Source: Picochlorum sp. 'celeri' (Eukaryota > Chlorophyta > Trebouxiophyceae). From it: a stretch of DNA of 64,000 nucleotides. Below, in pieces: positions 25,601-36,707 of this stretch. The notes beneath the pieces are model-generated. The model worked only from the letters and a program-made list of their open reading frames with translations, searched no databases and was not told the origin of the DNA. Both the position numbers and the translations under genes were made by a program. How positions within the stretch are numbered: position 1 is the stretch's first letter; each line of letters begins with the position of its first letter. The stretch spans positions 310,001 to 374,000 of the forward strand of contig JAACMV010000006.1 in the NCBI GenBank assembly GCA_010909725.1, in the 5' to 3' direction.

Positions 25601-26348
25601 TGGTATCAGTAATGGATTTTATTTTACTTGAGTAAGAGCAAGTGTCTGTAATAGGGAATATCTAAACATCAATGGCGCATTCCAGTGTATGCCACCACTC
25701 TGCCTAGAGCTGTAGGTATATTCTCCCATGCAGCTGCAATATGGTGCAATCAAAGATTTGGGTTACACCCCACATGATTATATGCAGTTATAACTGGTAC
25801 ATAATGGTACCCGAAGTCAAGTGCACTTTTAGAAAGTATCAAGAGAAAATTCATGCAGGGTGTTGCTTTCTTGCAAGCAAGCTTGAATCCGTGTCAAGAT
25901 CAAACCTGATGCACTTCACACTTTATGCCTGGTCTATGTAGTGTCCTAAACATCTCCCTGTTCACTCATCTCTTCCTCGATGACAGCATGCCCGTGGTAT
26001 CTACCGCTCATTTGTCTCGGGCACTTAGAGACCTCCAAACAGCACAGCACAGCAGTCCATCTACAATGGCCATCTAGTCCCTTCCTTGGATCGACCCGAC
26101 CGGATCTGCATACTGCGAGCAACGACGGTTTGGCGCCCGTCATCATCCACGAAGCACGAGTCTCGTATAGAATTACAATCCAGTGAGTGTTTCAATGTCA
26201 TAAGATTAAAACTTTGAGTTCCGAAGGTCCGAAAACTCTATCTATTCAGGCGTTAACCTGGTAGGTGCTGACACGAGCAGTTGCTGTGTCTTAGTCACGA
26301 TACTATCTCTTGTTGTAACCGCCACAAGCAACAATATTTATTCTCGCA
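25601..26348. other. Intergenic, LysM gene to chitin synthase
   Basis: TGTAA at about 25646 is a likely poly(A) signal for the LysM gene. No gene or repeat seen in the remainder. Confidence 0.4.
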
Positions 26349-29300
26349 ATGGCTCATAGTGAGAATATGAACGAAGACATAGGTACGTCTGGAGGTGATC
26401 CTGAATACCGTGTGACACTTCCCCGGGCTGGACGCGGTTTCCCCGTCAAGTCCGTAGGAGGCGCGGTTCATTGCAAGGACCCTGCGAACAACGTCTGATT
26501 AAACAATTACACAATCTGTAGATGCAGGAGAGGAGTTACCCGACCTGCTGGTGGCGAACACCGACGTCACTATACAGTCTCCAATTGACGAATACTACCA
26601 GAACCTTGCGTTAAGGCTGGAGGAGCTCAAGACTGAGTTTACGAAAGTTGAGGCGAAAACAGGCAATGAACAGACTTTTGAAGATTACATTCAAGGCGAT
26701 CGGGAGTTTGCCGAGGGTGTTCAACAGAATAGCCAGCGATATTACGATGCACTCAAAGTTCTTAGGGCTGACACACAAATATTTTATCCAGTTCCAAGTG
26801 AGGTGTATCGGGACGAATGGGACGATGTCATCATGGATGATACTATGGAATATACACATTGTCGATATACTCCAGTCGTCACAGAAGATGCCCGTGACTT
26901 TGGAATTGATGGATACACTTTAAGACTGCAACGAGAAGACAGGAGGATTCGCTTATTGATTTGCGTAACGTTGTACAACGAAGATCAAGATACTCTTCGG
27001 AAGACATTGTTGGGCATATGTGATAATTTGGAAGTGCTGTACGAAAAGTTCACTCTTGCTGATGGAAGAAAGGGGCTGGATTGGCAAGAAGTTGCAGTGT
27101 GCATAATACAGGATGGCTTGCCCATGGCAGATCAATCTGTCATCGCTGCAGCAACGGTGCAAGGATTTTTTTCCCCGGTTGTTCTTCAAAATGATGTGCT
27201 TGGGACACCAACATCCTTGCACTTGTTTGAATACACTGCCAGATACAAGAAGCATGCAGGTATTGACAATTATCCCCCATTGCAGGTAGTTTTTGCTACC
27301 AAATCGAAGAACAAAGGAAAATTGGACTCTCACTGTTGGTTTTTTGACGCCTTCTCTTATTTAATTCAGCCCGAATACTGTGTATTGTTTGATGCTGGGA
27401 CAAGGCCCATGCCAAATGCATTGAGGGCAGTCTGTACACATTTTCAAAGGTATCCTAATGTTGGAGCACTTACAGGGGAACTCAAGGTTGAGAGGCCATA
27501 CAGAACTTTCCTTGCTTCCGTTCAATTCTGTGAGTGGAAGGTATCTCACTTGTTGCAGAAACCAATTGAGTCCATCTGTGGATTTCTTACTGTCTTGCCT
27601 GGGGCTTTCTCAGCCTTTCGATGGTTGGCAATTGATGGAGAGCCCCTTCGTAGGTATTTCTATGGTCTCTACTCCCAAGCAGAGCTGAATGCTTTTGAAG
27701 CCAACATGTATCTGGCAGAGGATAGGATTTTGTGTCTTGAAGTGGTTGCAAAGAAGGGATGCCAGTATAGATTAGAGTATGTCAAAGAGGCTGTTGCTGA
27801 GGCAGATCCAGTCACAAGGCTCGTAAATTTGATGAAGCAGAGACGTCGATGGCTGAATGGCACATTTTTCGCCATGCTCTATGCGTTGGGTAATATGAGC
27901 CGAATCTGGTCGGAATCTGGACACTCATTCATGCGGAAGCTTGTCCTCACCACTGAATTCATCTATTTGACATTGGTGACTTTGGTAGGAACATGGTTTG
28001 GCATCGGTATCTTCTTTGTGATGCTTACAACTTTACTGGAAGTCGCATTCACTGGACCAGGGTGGCTTCAATCGATTGGATATGGAGTTGAACTGCTCTA
28101 TCTGTTCCTGCTTGTGACTGAGTTGATAATCAATCTAAAGAACAAACCTGAACCCGTCGAAAAGGTTCGTCTCCTTTTGCTTTCTTTTCTTTTGAGCGAG
28201 TATGATGATAATGCTTTTCATTTTGCAGATACATTCATTCTGTGCAATCTACTTTGCGCTTTATATGCTGGTGTTTACTGGTGTCACGATATCATTCTTC
28301 ATTACAAACTCGACTTTCAGTTTTGCAAATGTTTCCTCAGATAAGCTTGGACTGCTTGTTGTCTTGCTGATGAGTGCTATTGGAGGTATTCTCCTGACTG
28401 CTTTGCTTCACGGAGATTTAGTGCAAGTGCTATGCTCTGGATTCCAATATTGGCTCATGGTGCCAACATTTTTCAACATTTTGCAAGTCAATGCTTTCTG
28501 CAATGCGGATGATATTTCATGGGGGACAAAGAACTTGGACAAGAGGGGAGATCACGAGGCTGTCAAAACTCAGTCAAAGAAGCTTGCATATCGTGTTCGG
28601 CCGACTCAGGCATCTCGTGCATTCTGGAAGGCGATGGGAGATCTTCAATCCCATTTATTTGACCAAGAGCAGGTGAAAAAGTACAATGCTAGAAAAGAGG
28701 CCAAGTTAAAGGCATTTGCCTCTTACCTTCTCATTGCGTGGGTTGGATCAAACATCATATTGGTTTCAATCATCCTGATTGTCTCAAAAACAACATGGGA
28801 AGTTTGTGCTGTGACAGAATCGCAATTGGCAGTATCAGCAATAAGATCTCAAGCAGATGACTATGATAAAGCCCTAGCAATAGCAGACTTGGTTCAAACA
28901 GCAGCAACAATTCTCATGAGAGGATCACAGCTGTATCCATTTGATGGCTTACAAGGCTTTCCGCAAGCGTATCCCATGTTGGTGAGTGGTGATGCTCAAG
29001 CAAATGCAGCAAGAGGGTCAAGGGTGACAGTTCTGGCAAATGCTACAGAAATGTTCAACAACCTTGACCAAAGCATGCCTAAATTCGAGGACTGGCTGGC
29101 AGAATCAATGGGTATTAATGCATCCGCAACGCTTGAAGAGTTTGAGCAAATATGGATACCAATGCCATCGAATACTACAGGTTTCGATACATCAGTCACC
29201 TGCAAAGAGGAAAATGGGTACACCTATTACCTGCAAGCACAGTTCTTACTTCTGATGATCATCGTCTGTTTCCAGGTTGGAGGGTCCATTATCTTTATCA

Positions 29301-29608
29301 TTTTCACCTGGTGGAGAAGATTCACTGGAGCAGCGTTTGGCACTGGCTTCGGGCGCATTCCAGAAGGCGCATTGGGCTATGATGCGGAGGGAAAGATTTT
29401 GGATACAGATGATGAGGATGACCTGGCTTCAGATTTTGAAGTGTCTATTCAGCCTAACAACCTCAGATACATGACTTCCCTTCGAGGAGCACCGTCTTCA
29501 GGTGATATGGAAACGGTAACGGATAGTGGAAGCTACACACCCACATCAGATGGAAGCATGAGAGGGATGAGGCGCAGAGGCGGCAGTTCCCCTAGATACA
29601 TCGATTGA
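26349..29608 (+). CDS. Chitin synthase (family 2 glycosyltransferase)
   Basis: Polymerises GlcNAc from UDP-GlcNAc and extrudes the chain across the plasma membrane. Exons 26349-26382, 26522-28164 and 28229-29608 give 1018 residues. The catalytic core has the chitin synthase fingerprints in order: LICVTLYNED near 155, a nucleotide-sugar loop VCIIQDGLP, DAGTRP near 302, LPGAFSAFR, the catalytic EDR near 412, and QRRRW at 451-455. The fungal-type SWGTK motif follows near 656. Six or more membrane helices lie between about 470 and 630 and at ~730-755 and ~895-925, forming the export channel. The tail is acidic and then Ser/Gly/Arg-rich. There is no myosin or cytochrome-b5 domain, so it is like division 1 (class I-III) fungal enzymes and unlike plant cellulose synthases. 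The fungal DVGT motif is DAGT here. Confidence 0.9.
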
Positions 29609-29694
29609 TCCTGCTCAACGATTTGTACGAACGCTGGCAAGAATTATAATGTTTTCTGTTTCATCTCGAGTAATAATCTTACATTTACAAGAAA

Positions 29695-30572
29695 TTAGAA
29701 GCCACTAAATCCCTTCTTTGCACCATCCCCAGCCGGGATAACACGGAGCACATTGAAACGAACAGTTTTAGACAGCGGTCTACATTGCCCAACAGTGACG
29801 ATATCACCTTCATTGCATCTAAAGCATGGAGAAATGTGCGCTGAGATATTGGTGTGACGCTTCTCATAGCGCTGGTATTTCTTAATGTAATGAAGATAAT
29901 CTCTTCGGAGAACTATTGTGCGATGCATCTTAGTGCTCACCACCTTTCCTGAAAGAATTCTTCCTCTGATAGAGACATCACCAGTGAATGGGCACTTTTT
30001 ATCGATATATTTGCCCTCAATAGCATCTTTTGGAGTCTTGAATCCTAGACCAACATTCTTATACCACCTATTTCCATTCTTCCCAGGAATTTTCCCACCC
30101 TTTCGCGCGGTCTTCTTATATCTGCAATCAAAAAATCATATGGCCAGATGAGTATGGACGCTGTCATCGAAAGCCATACGGACAAGGAGCAACATGGAGC
30201 AAGACGGCGACTCTACCGTCCTGGAAACTCGCATCCGCAGAGACCACACATTTCCCTGACGCATTAATTCAACACTATAAGAAAATCACATCAACATACC
30301 CTCGGCTGATTCCAACCTGTCTCTGGAAAGCCTTCTCAGTCTGCATAGCCGCAACATGGGTGTTAGTCATTTCGTAGAGCATACCGCACTGCTTCCTGTA
30401 TCTCTCTCTCAGACAGACTAGTTGATTTTTAATTGGATCAACAATATTCTATATCAAACCATGTATCGCTGTGCCACCCGCCAGCCTCCATGACGGAACA
30501 AGGTGTCCAGCCGTCGTGGAGAAGCGGCTTCAACTATACCAAATGATCCCTTAGACGCACCTGATCAGCCAT
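29695..30572 (-). CDS. RPS11: Cytosolic ribosomal protein S11 (uS17)
   Basis: Component of the 40S subunit, binding the body of 18S rRNA. Exons 30572-30561, 30340-30300 and 30121-29695 give 159 residues. The first exon encodes only [54 protein letters not shown] and [13 protein letters not shown] are diagnostic of eukaryotic uS17. Two TTACA (TGTAA on the minus strand) motifs lie within 16 bases of the stop. The introns (220 and 178 nt) show no clear box C/D snoRNA. The chitin synthase ends convergently 86 bp away. Confidence 0.97.
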
Positions 30573-30953
30573 ATTTCCTGTTTAACTTCCCTGTAATGCT
30601 TGATAAATAACGGAATTTATACTCCTGGCCGTAGCGCCCAAGAGTTTGCTTTCTACCTGTGGGCTAGCCCCGTGCAGAAAGCCCAATCATTCCAGAATCC
30701 TCCGGTCCAAGTACCTGTCTGATGGGGTTTCTTGTAGATTGGATGGTCCCTCCCATCAAATCTCTCCTTTCATGGGAGACTTGATGTCCCTTTTCAGCGG
30801 ATGGATGGACGACGCCTTCCTAGTCTACCACGCAGCAGTGATGTGGCAGAAGAAATTCCCAAAATCAAAGCTACTTATTTGCTGCAGTACGCGACCTTGC
30901 CATGTGCATGGAGGTCGAGCAGATCTGGGAATATCCATGCCAGCTGAGTGAGT
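30573..30953. other. Divergent promoter region, RPS11 / SirB1-like gene
   Basis: Contains open frames in all three plus-strand frames (for example around 30790-30950), none with a known motif. They could include an upstream exon of the SirB1-like gene, but no consistent splice pair was found. Confidence 0.35.
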
Positions 30954-32235
30954 ATGGGAAGGGCAGAAAAGTTGTTCTATCGGACTTGTTTACGAACGCT
31001 TGATGGGTTTAAAAGCTTGCGAATACCTTTCACTGGAGTATATGGCACTTGTCTAGTGAATTGGAGTTTAGATAGCCAGGAATCAGTGCGGCATTGGTGT
31101 AAGAGTGGAGTGCAGGGTTTGAATAGTCTGCAAGGTGGGTTTGATCAGCTCCCGATGTTTCTTTCGAACAGGGTGATTGTCCGCATAATGGGTGATGCGC
31201 TAATACTTGAGTGATGCGCAGATGGGATGGATTGCGTGAGTAGAGCTCAACGCCAGTTGCAGGTACTACAGAGTGTGGAGGAGGAGACTCACAAGGTATG
31301 CACCACGGTCAATGCTGGAAGTGAACATCATATATGCGTCATGAAATGGATTGAGTAGTACCTATTTTTTAATGCTTGTATAGGCAATCAATGAATGGGG
31401 GGAAGCGGTGGATGCGGTAGTGATGTATAGAAGACAAAATCATCTGGATGCATGTGACTCGGAAGGCATCATTCGTGGGAATCTGATCGGCATGGAGGTC
31501 ATCTCGAGACAAATCAACGATAACATGGGTAATTGCATCAATGCAAGTGTTTCGGACGGCATGGAGCAATGTATTGATGCTGCTGCATGCACCATTGAGA
31601 AGTTTCTCGAGCCAAGGAATGATCAGGTTGAGGAAAGGCTAGAGTCGCTTATCCGCTCTTTCTATGGGCGTCTTGGATATAAATACGAGCCTTTTGAATG
31701 GCTTTACGAAGGGTTGAGCCCAATACTCCTAACCCATGTGATGCAAACAAGAAAGGGAACACCAGCAGCTCTTGCATTGGCATTAAGTGCAATAGGTTCA
31801 AAGGTGGGGATCCATCTTCTACCAATGCCATTAGATGATAGTGATCTAGGTCGACTAGGAGCAATAGACGAGCCTTTGCTGGAAACATTACCTCCTGAAG
31901 TTGCGAGTAGGCTGAATAGTGCTGGGTGTGGTCCAAATCCTTTGACCTGGATTTTGAGATTGGATGCTGGGCTTGCAGAGAATGCTGCCTTGTATGTAGA
32001 CTGCAAGGAAGGAATCTTGTTGACAAAGTCAGATATGATGAAGAGGTTCCCATCCATGGGACAGCTATCTGCTGCAGACTGGAGAGAGCAAAGTCTTTTG
32101 AGATCATGGAATGGATTGATCCAACTCGCCATTCAGGCTCATCAACGACGAGGAGAAAGCGATTGGGTGGCGCACTGGATTTACGTTAAGCTGGCTATGG
32201 ACCCGTTCGCGCCCGAGTGGGGCATGGTACTGTGA
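30954..32235 (+). CDS. SirB1 / transglutaminase-like (Transglut_core2) protein
   Basis: Three exons, 30954-31134, 31222-31295 and 31384-32235, give 368 residues. The splice at 31134/31222 joins two frames into one long amphipathic helix (VRHWCKSGVQGLNSLQ then DGMDCVSRAQRQL), which supports the model. The domain at ~190-260 reads LIRSFYGRLGYKYEPFEW then SPILLTHVMQTRKGTPAALAL and IGSKVGIHLLPMP, matching the SirB1 N-terminal domain shared by bacterial SirB1 and FBXO21-type F-box proteins. The usual cysteine/histidine (HFL) of the family is not evident, so it is probably not a peptidase. An alternative start at 31227 would give 306 residues. Function unknown. Confidence 0.6.
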
Positions 32236-32392
32236 CAATGTGGTTTGATGTTTACCTAGGACTGTCCAATCCCATGCATGGGATGGGCCTTCAGCCAAAG
32301 AAACGCGTTCGAATTGAATACGTTTCTTTCCATTCGTACAATGACACAGAAAAAAACTGGAAAATATCTGACCTGGGTGGTTTCTGTAAGAC

Positions 32393-33250
32393 ATGGGCGC
32401 TTTGCTGCGATTGGCATTGTTGTTGACTGCAGCTTTTGGCTGTGTCACTGCCCAGCTTCCTCAGCAGCTCTCCAATGTGCTTAGCGGGCTAGGCTCGATG
32501 ATGATTGATACATTTTCTGACACAATTGGAGGTGAATTAGGCTATGCTAAATGCGTTCCTTATGAAATTCCTGCGCAATTCGAGAGTTATCAGGACTTTT
32601 GTCGTCACTTGAGTCAGATGGAAGATGAAGAAATTGACAACATTTTCAAAGAAGGAACAGGCCCTCAATCTCCATATGACGCTTTCCCTTTAAAAGGATG
32701 TGTATTAGGGTGTATTATAGGAAAAAATAGTTACGAAAGGGGTGCATTGTGGGGCTCTGGATCCTGGAGTGGAAAATGCATACGGAACAACAATGAGCTC
32801 AAGAATTTGCTGACACCCATCCCATCTCTTGGGGGCGCTATGACTGTCATGGACACATTTGAATGGAGTGAAATGCTTCCTGTGACTGAGAGATACCCTG
32901 GCTCAATCTCTGTCGACTGGTCCTGGTGGGATGCATACAACACGCTCGCATCTAGTGGTAGAATGTCTAGGGTCTGGACATTATCGTATGATGATGTTGT
33001 CATCCCAGAGCCTTCTCCCGATGACGGACCTTTAGGAGAACTCATGGCGGCATATCCCAAACTAGTCAAAGGATCAAGGGATGAAGTGCGAATGATTGAA
33101 CCTGGTTTGGTCTTTGGACAGCTGTTTCGCAGGCCAAACTCCTATCTGAATCCCCTTCCTGTTCCTGTCGACAGTGGTATACGCTTCGCGATGATTCAAG
33201 TGTGTCAGGGGGACAGATATGCCATGAATGGCAATCTGAGAGATTTGTAA
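32393..33250 (+). CDS. Secreted protein of unknown function
   Basis: Intronless 285-residue frame starting with a clear signal peptide (ALLRLALLLTAAFGCVTAQ). Several cysteines (for example CVPYEIP, DFCRHL, GCVLGCIIG, GKCIRNN) suggest disulfides in an extracellular or ER-lumenal fold. A GSWSGK motif near residue 124 and a late RDEVRMIEPGLVFGQLF near 230 are loosely reminiscent of lipocalin-like GXWXG-type proteins, but this is weak and I do not assign a family. The C-terminus is MNGNLRDL. It lies 157 bp after the SirB1-like gene and 99 bp before the oxygenase gene, all on the plus strand. Confidence 0.6.
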   Translation: MGALLRLALLLTAAFGCVTAQLPQQLSNVLSGLGSMMIDTFSDTIGGELGYAKCVPYEIPAQFESYQDFCRHLSQMEDEEIDNIFKEGTGPQSPYDAFPLKGCVLGCIIGKNSYERGALWGSGSWSGKCIRNNNELKNLLTPIPSLGGAMTVMDTFEWSEMLPVTERYPGSISVDWSWWDAYNTLASSGRMSRVWTLSYDDVVIPEPSPDDGPLGELMAAYPKLVKGSRDEVRMIEPGLVFGQLFRRPNSYLNPLPVPVDSGIRFAMIQVCQGDRYAMNGNLRDL

Positions 33251-33349
33251 TGAAAAGGGCAAAGTCCTACGTGGCAATGACTGATGGCCCAAGAGCAAAG
33301 GATCAGAGCCATCCCGGTAATATGCTTTTTCCTGAATTGTATTTCGTGA

Positions 33350-34869
33350 ATGGATGTAAAAGCTTGGGCATCTGTGGATCTAGAGCCAGTTTCATTCCTG
33401 GTTGAAGAAAAGGTTTGTCCATGCATCTTGCTGTAAGCTTGCGGCATTTCTACCTTTTGTAACACTTTCTTGTTGAGATTGACCATTTTTGTAATATATA
33501 GGTTGAAAAATGTGACTTTTTCTCCAAGTACTGGGAGAAATCGCCATTGCATGTCGAATCCTCTCCAAAAACGCGGGAGCTATTTCAATCTCTCTTTCCT
33601 GATTCATTTTTGACCGATGGGAAACTCTCAGGAAATCATTTAGTCCTTGGAAGTGACGTACTGGGTGCGAAATTCGAAAAAGGGGAGCGACATTCTCTGA
33701 TCGATGCTGAGGAATGGACTGTACAGAGTTTGTTGGAGCAAGGGTGGACACTGCAAGTTCATCAGCCTCAGCGTTTTGAGGACAATCTCTGGAGGTTGTG
33801 TGCATCCTTGGAGTCGAGTTTAGGGTGTTTGGTTGGGTGTAATGCGTACATCACCCCTGAAGGGCATCAGGGACTTGCTCCACATTATGATGATGTGTCA
33901 ATATTTTGCTGTCAGATTTCAGGAAGGAAGAGGTGGAAGCTATACAGCGCAAACCCTCCTATGGCAAATCATTGCAGTGGGGATTTAGACTCAGAATCAC
34001 TCGGTATTCCTCTGCAAGAGGTGGACATGAGCCCAGGGGATGTGCTGTATCTTCCTCGGGGAGTGATTCACCAAGCAATGGGCACTGATGAGACTTCTGT
34101 ACATCTTACTATCAGTACGTATCAGAGATGGACTTTTGGGGATTTGGCGTTGAAAGCAGTTGAAGCCATGCTATCGCTTCCTGCGCTGCAGCTTGAATTG
34201 CCAGAGATTGCTCGAGAGAGTTTGCCAGTGACTCAGGGTCATGTTTCTGATCTCTCGAATGGGATAACTAATGTTTTCATCGAGTTAGGAGACCACATGA
34301 AATCTCACGGTAGTAAGATTTCGATGCTTGCCATGAATGCCCTGAAACATGATTTTATGGTGAACCGCTTGCCACCTCATCCCAAACAACTTGTAGACAA
34401 AGGTCCATGCCCAGGGCTCCACGACACCATCGAGGCGGTCCATCGGAAGTTTTTTTATCTCTTTAGAGAGAATTGTACAGATATTTATTCTGAGTATAAT
34501 GAAAAAGCACGTACAGTTGATTTGTCAGGCAGAGGAGATGTGCAATTGAGATTGGTATCAAGCCTGAGAAACAATAGGCATTCTCACATGATGCCCTCTC
34601 CTCATGTCAGCGAAGATGATGGATACGATAAAGAAGGGGAAGAAGAAGAAGAGGAAGAAGAAGATGAAATTATACTTCCTCAGTCATATGAATCTGTGCT
34701 GGCACAGCTATTTGAGGGCAACCCAACAGACGTGAAAAGCCTTCTCTTGAATGATAATGAGGAAAAGCTTTCTTTCGCCAGATTGATGTGGGATTTTGAT
34801 TTGGTGAAGACCGGCATACAAACTCACAGGAAAAGAAAAGCTGACACCCACAAGACATTTTCTCAATAG
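33350..34869 (+). CDS. JmjC ribosomal oxygenase (RIOX; NO66/MINA53 family)
   Basis: Fe(II)/2-oxoglutarate dioxygenase; relatives hydroxylate histidines in ribosomal proteins (uL2, uL15) in the nucleolus. Exons 33350-33412 and 33502-34869 give 476 residues. The N-terminal family motif FFSKYWEKSPLHV is followed by the cupin core: HYDDVSIFCCQISGRKRWKLY supplies the HxD iron ligands (His149, Asp151) and GDVLYLPRGVIHQA the distal histidine near 210. C-terminal dimerisation and winged-helix segments follow. An acidic run of about 10 glutamates sits near residue 425, and the end is basic (HRKRKADTHK), a possible nuclear signal. The start ATG directly follows an in-frame stop; the intron donor is the atypical GTTTGT. 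Confidence 0.88.
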
Positions 34870-34885
34870 TAGGTCATGCAACAAT

Positions 34886-34912
34886 CAGGGCTTTTGATAG
34901 TGGCATATTTCC
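34886..34912 (+). repeat. Left terminal inverted repeat of the hAT-type element
   Basis: Perfect 27-base match to the reverse complement of 35420-35446. It includes one GCATATT subterminal motif. Confidence 0.9.
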
Positions 34913-35419
34913 AGCATATTGGCCGGCATATTTTGCCCTTTGACCGAGACGTTTCGACATATTTGCTGGCATATTTTTGAATCCGATCCAAGAGTCGTTT
35001 TGATGGGACAAATGCTGAAGTTCTTTATGGTCGTTTTCCCTGCCTTGTGAGACAGGGCTTCGAAGGGTCATCTACCATCAATGTCAAATTGTTGGTGAGA
35101 GAGAGGCCCAGGCAAGATGGAGCACTCCAGCGTCATATAGTATCACTATCATTCTTGTCCGAGAAAGATGAATATCTCTCTCAGTGTGTGGGTCCACTGC
35201 TGACAAGCAGGGATGCCAAGATCGATGCCTTTGCTGTCTCATTTCTCTCAAAGTTTGACTGCTGTAGTACCATCTAGAGCCAGCATATTAATGGCCAAAC
35301 TTGGCATATTTCATCAGGATATGGCATATTTTGATGGCATATTTAGTATGAAATGGCATATTACACGGCATATTTGACGAGCGAAATATGGCAAGACTCT
35401 GAATTTGGCATAAAAATCC

Positions 35420-35446
35420 GGAAATATGCCACTATCAAAAGCCCTG
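35420..35446 (-). repeat. Right terminal inverted repeat of the hAT-type element
   Basis: Inverse copy of 34886-34912 with no mismatch, suggesting recent insertion or retained function. Confidence 0.9.
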
Positions 35447-35454
35447 CCAACAAT

Positions 35455-36707
35455 ATATACTGCCGTGAATTATTTGCGAACGTGTAAAGCTACACTGTAC
35501 TTTATTCGATTTACTACGTTTGCCATGATTTCTATTTATTCGCACGTATTTCGCGGCACCATAATTGAACAATTAATTAATTAGTGTGGATTTCAGCACC
35601 CGCTGATCCCGGTTCATAGTGATCCAGCATTTCCGATATACATTTGTCCCCGGCGAATTGCGACAGAGTTTGTCCTAGGACAAATTGTCCTCCGAATAGA
35701 TTCTCTAGCAGCAAATAAAAACAGAAGTTCCTTCACAAGAGTTCCTTCGCAAACAATCAACTTCTGGCCATATCTTTAGATCTATTTTGAACGAAAGTTA
35801 ACTCGAAGCGTGATGAGTGTTCTGGAGTAGTTCACGATGAATTCCACGGGGTCTAAAATTAGGCCTCTTCTCTGTATGGGATATTCTGGAAGAGATCAAA
35901 CACCTCCGAGGAGTATTTGACTGCCTTATCAGAGAATCAGGGGCCACTTCAGCCAAGCTTGATTTATTGAAATTGTGAGGTGCTGCAGTGGAACATCACC
36001 ACAGCAACCTCTCAGCAAGGTGACCTTAGATCTGACTGCATGAATTAAGACCACAGGGTTCCTCACAGGGTCAGAATTTGTCGACTCATTGAATGCTGCG
36101 CCCATGTCTGACGTGGGCGAAGCATCATCTTCATATTCAATCGTGTCACTCTACACTACGATTTTCGCAACAGTGCTTTCCGCTGCCGCCCACATTTCCT
36201 GGTAAACTACTGTGATGCCAAGGCATCTATTGCTGATTGACAAAATAGAGTAGCATTTCAACAAACGCGGCGGTTGGTGTCCCACTGCAAGCACAAGCCT
36301 GTTAATCCATCTATGTAGTGATGTAATTATCACTTCATTGCTGCAAGGAACAGGCATAAACTCCGACATTTGTAGACAAGTTGTCTGTCTTGTCTGTAGC
36401 GAATTTCCCCCTTCATTGTCTGTAGCGTATTCTTATTCAACGAAAGTGAGAAAGGGAGCACTGACTCTTGCTGCTGCTGTCAATCTCTAACGTTTGCACC
36501 ACTCCAGTGTTATGCATCCAAATCTGCAATCCGTAACGTGCATCTCACACAGTGACATGTTTCCTTGGTAGTAGAGACCTGCAGTCTCATGTGTAAACAC
36601 CTTTGTCGATCCGTCGAGTCAGGCTTATGCATTGGCATGAATGCCTCAGCATGAAAAAGGAAAAAAGTATGAAAATTTATAATTGCAAATTCAACGAATA
36701 ATAACAC
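35455..36707. other. Gene-poor stretch upstream of the transporter
   Basis: About 1.25 kb, AT-rich at its left end, without a convincing gene. A perfect 16-bp palindrome TTTGTCCTAGGACAAA is at 35669-35684. TGTCTGTAGCG occurs twice close together around 36391-36427. Short frames at 36151-36369 and 36510-36707 (-) have no recognisable motif. Confidence 0.45.
35669..35684. repeat. 16-bp perfect palindrome
   Basis: TTTGTCCTAGGACAAA reads the same on both strands. It lies in the gene-poor stretch between the hAT-type element and the plastid transporter gene. Confidence 0.6.

Larger units (their letters stand above)
34878..35454. mobile_element. Non-autonomous hAT-type DNA transposon (MITE-like), with flanking duplication
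   Basis: Element body 34886-35446 (561 bp). The first 27 bases (34886-34912, beginning CAGGGCTTTTGATAG) are repeated exactly in inverse at 35420-35446. The flanks 34878-34885 (GCAACAAT) and 35447-35454 (CCAACAAT) are a 7/8 match, as expected of an 8-bp target-site duplication. CAGGG termini plus 8-bp duplications are the hallmarks of the hAT superfamily. Both ends carry many subterminal copies of GCATATT (at least four on the left, six on the right), the kind of motif hAT transposases bind. No transposase domain is visible; the longest internal frame (35047-35277) is 76 codons without a motif. It must be mobilised in trans, if at all. Confidence 0.85.

Noticed and set aside
30122..30560. snoRNAs inside the RPS11 introns
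   Set aside because: Ribosomal protein introns often host snoRNAs, but I found no pair of box C (RTGATGA) and box D (CTGA) at proper spacing, nor an H/ACA fold.
34886..35446. Transposase in the hAT-type element
   Set aside because: The internal frame at 35047-35277 is too short and shows no DDE, BED-finger or hAT dimerisation block.
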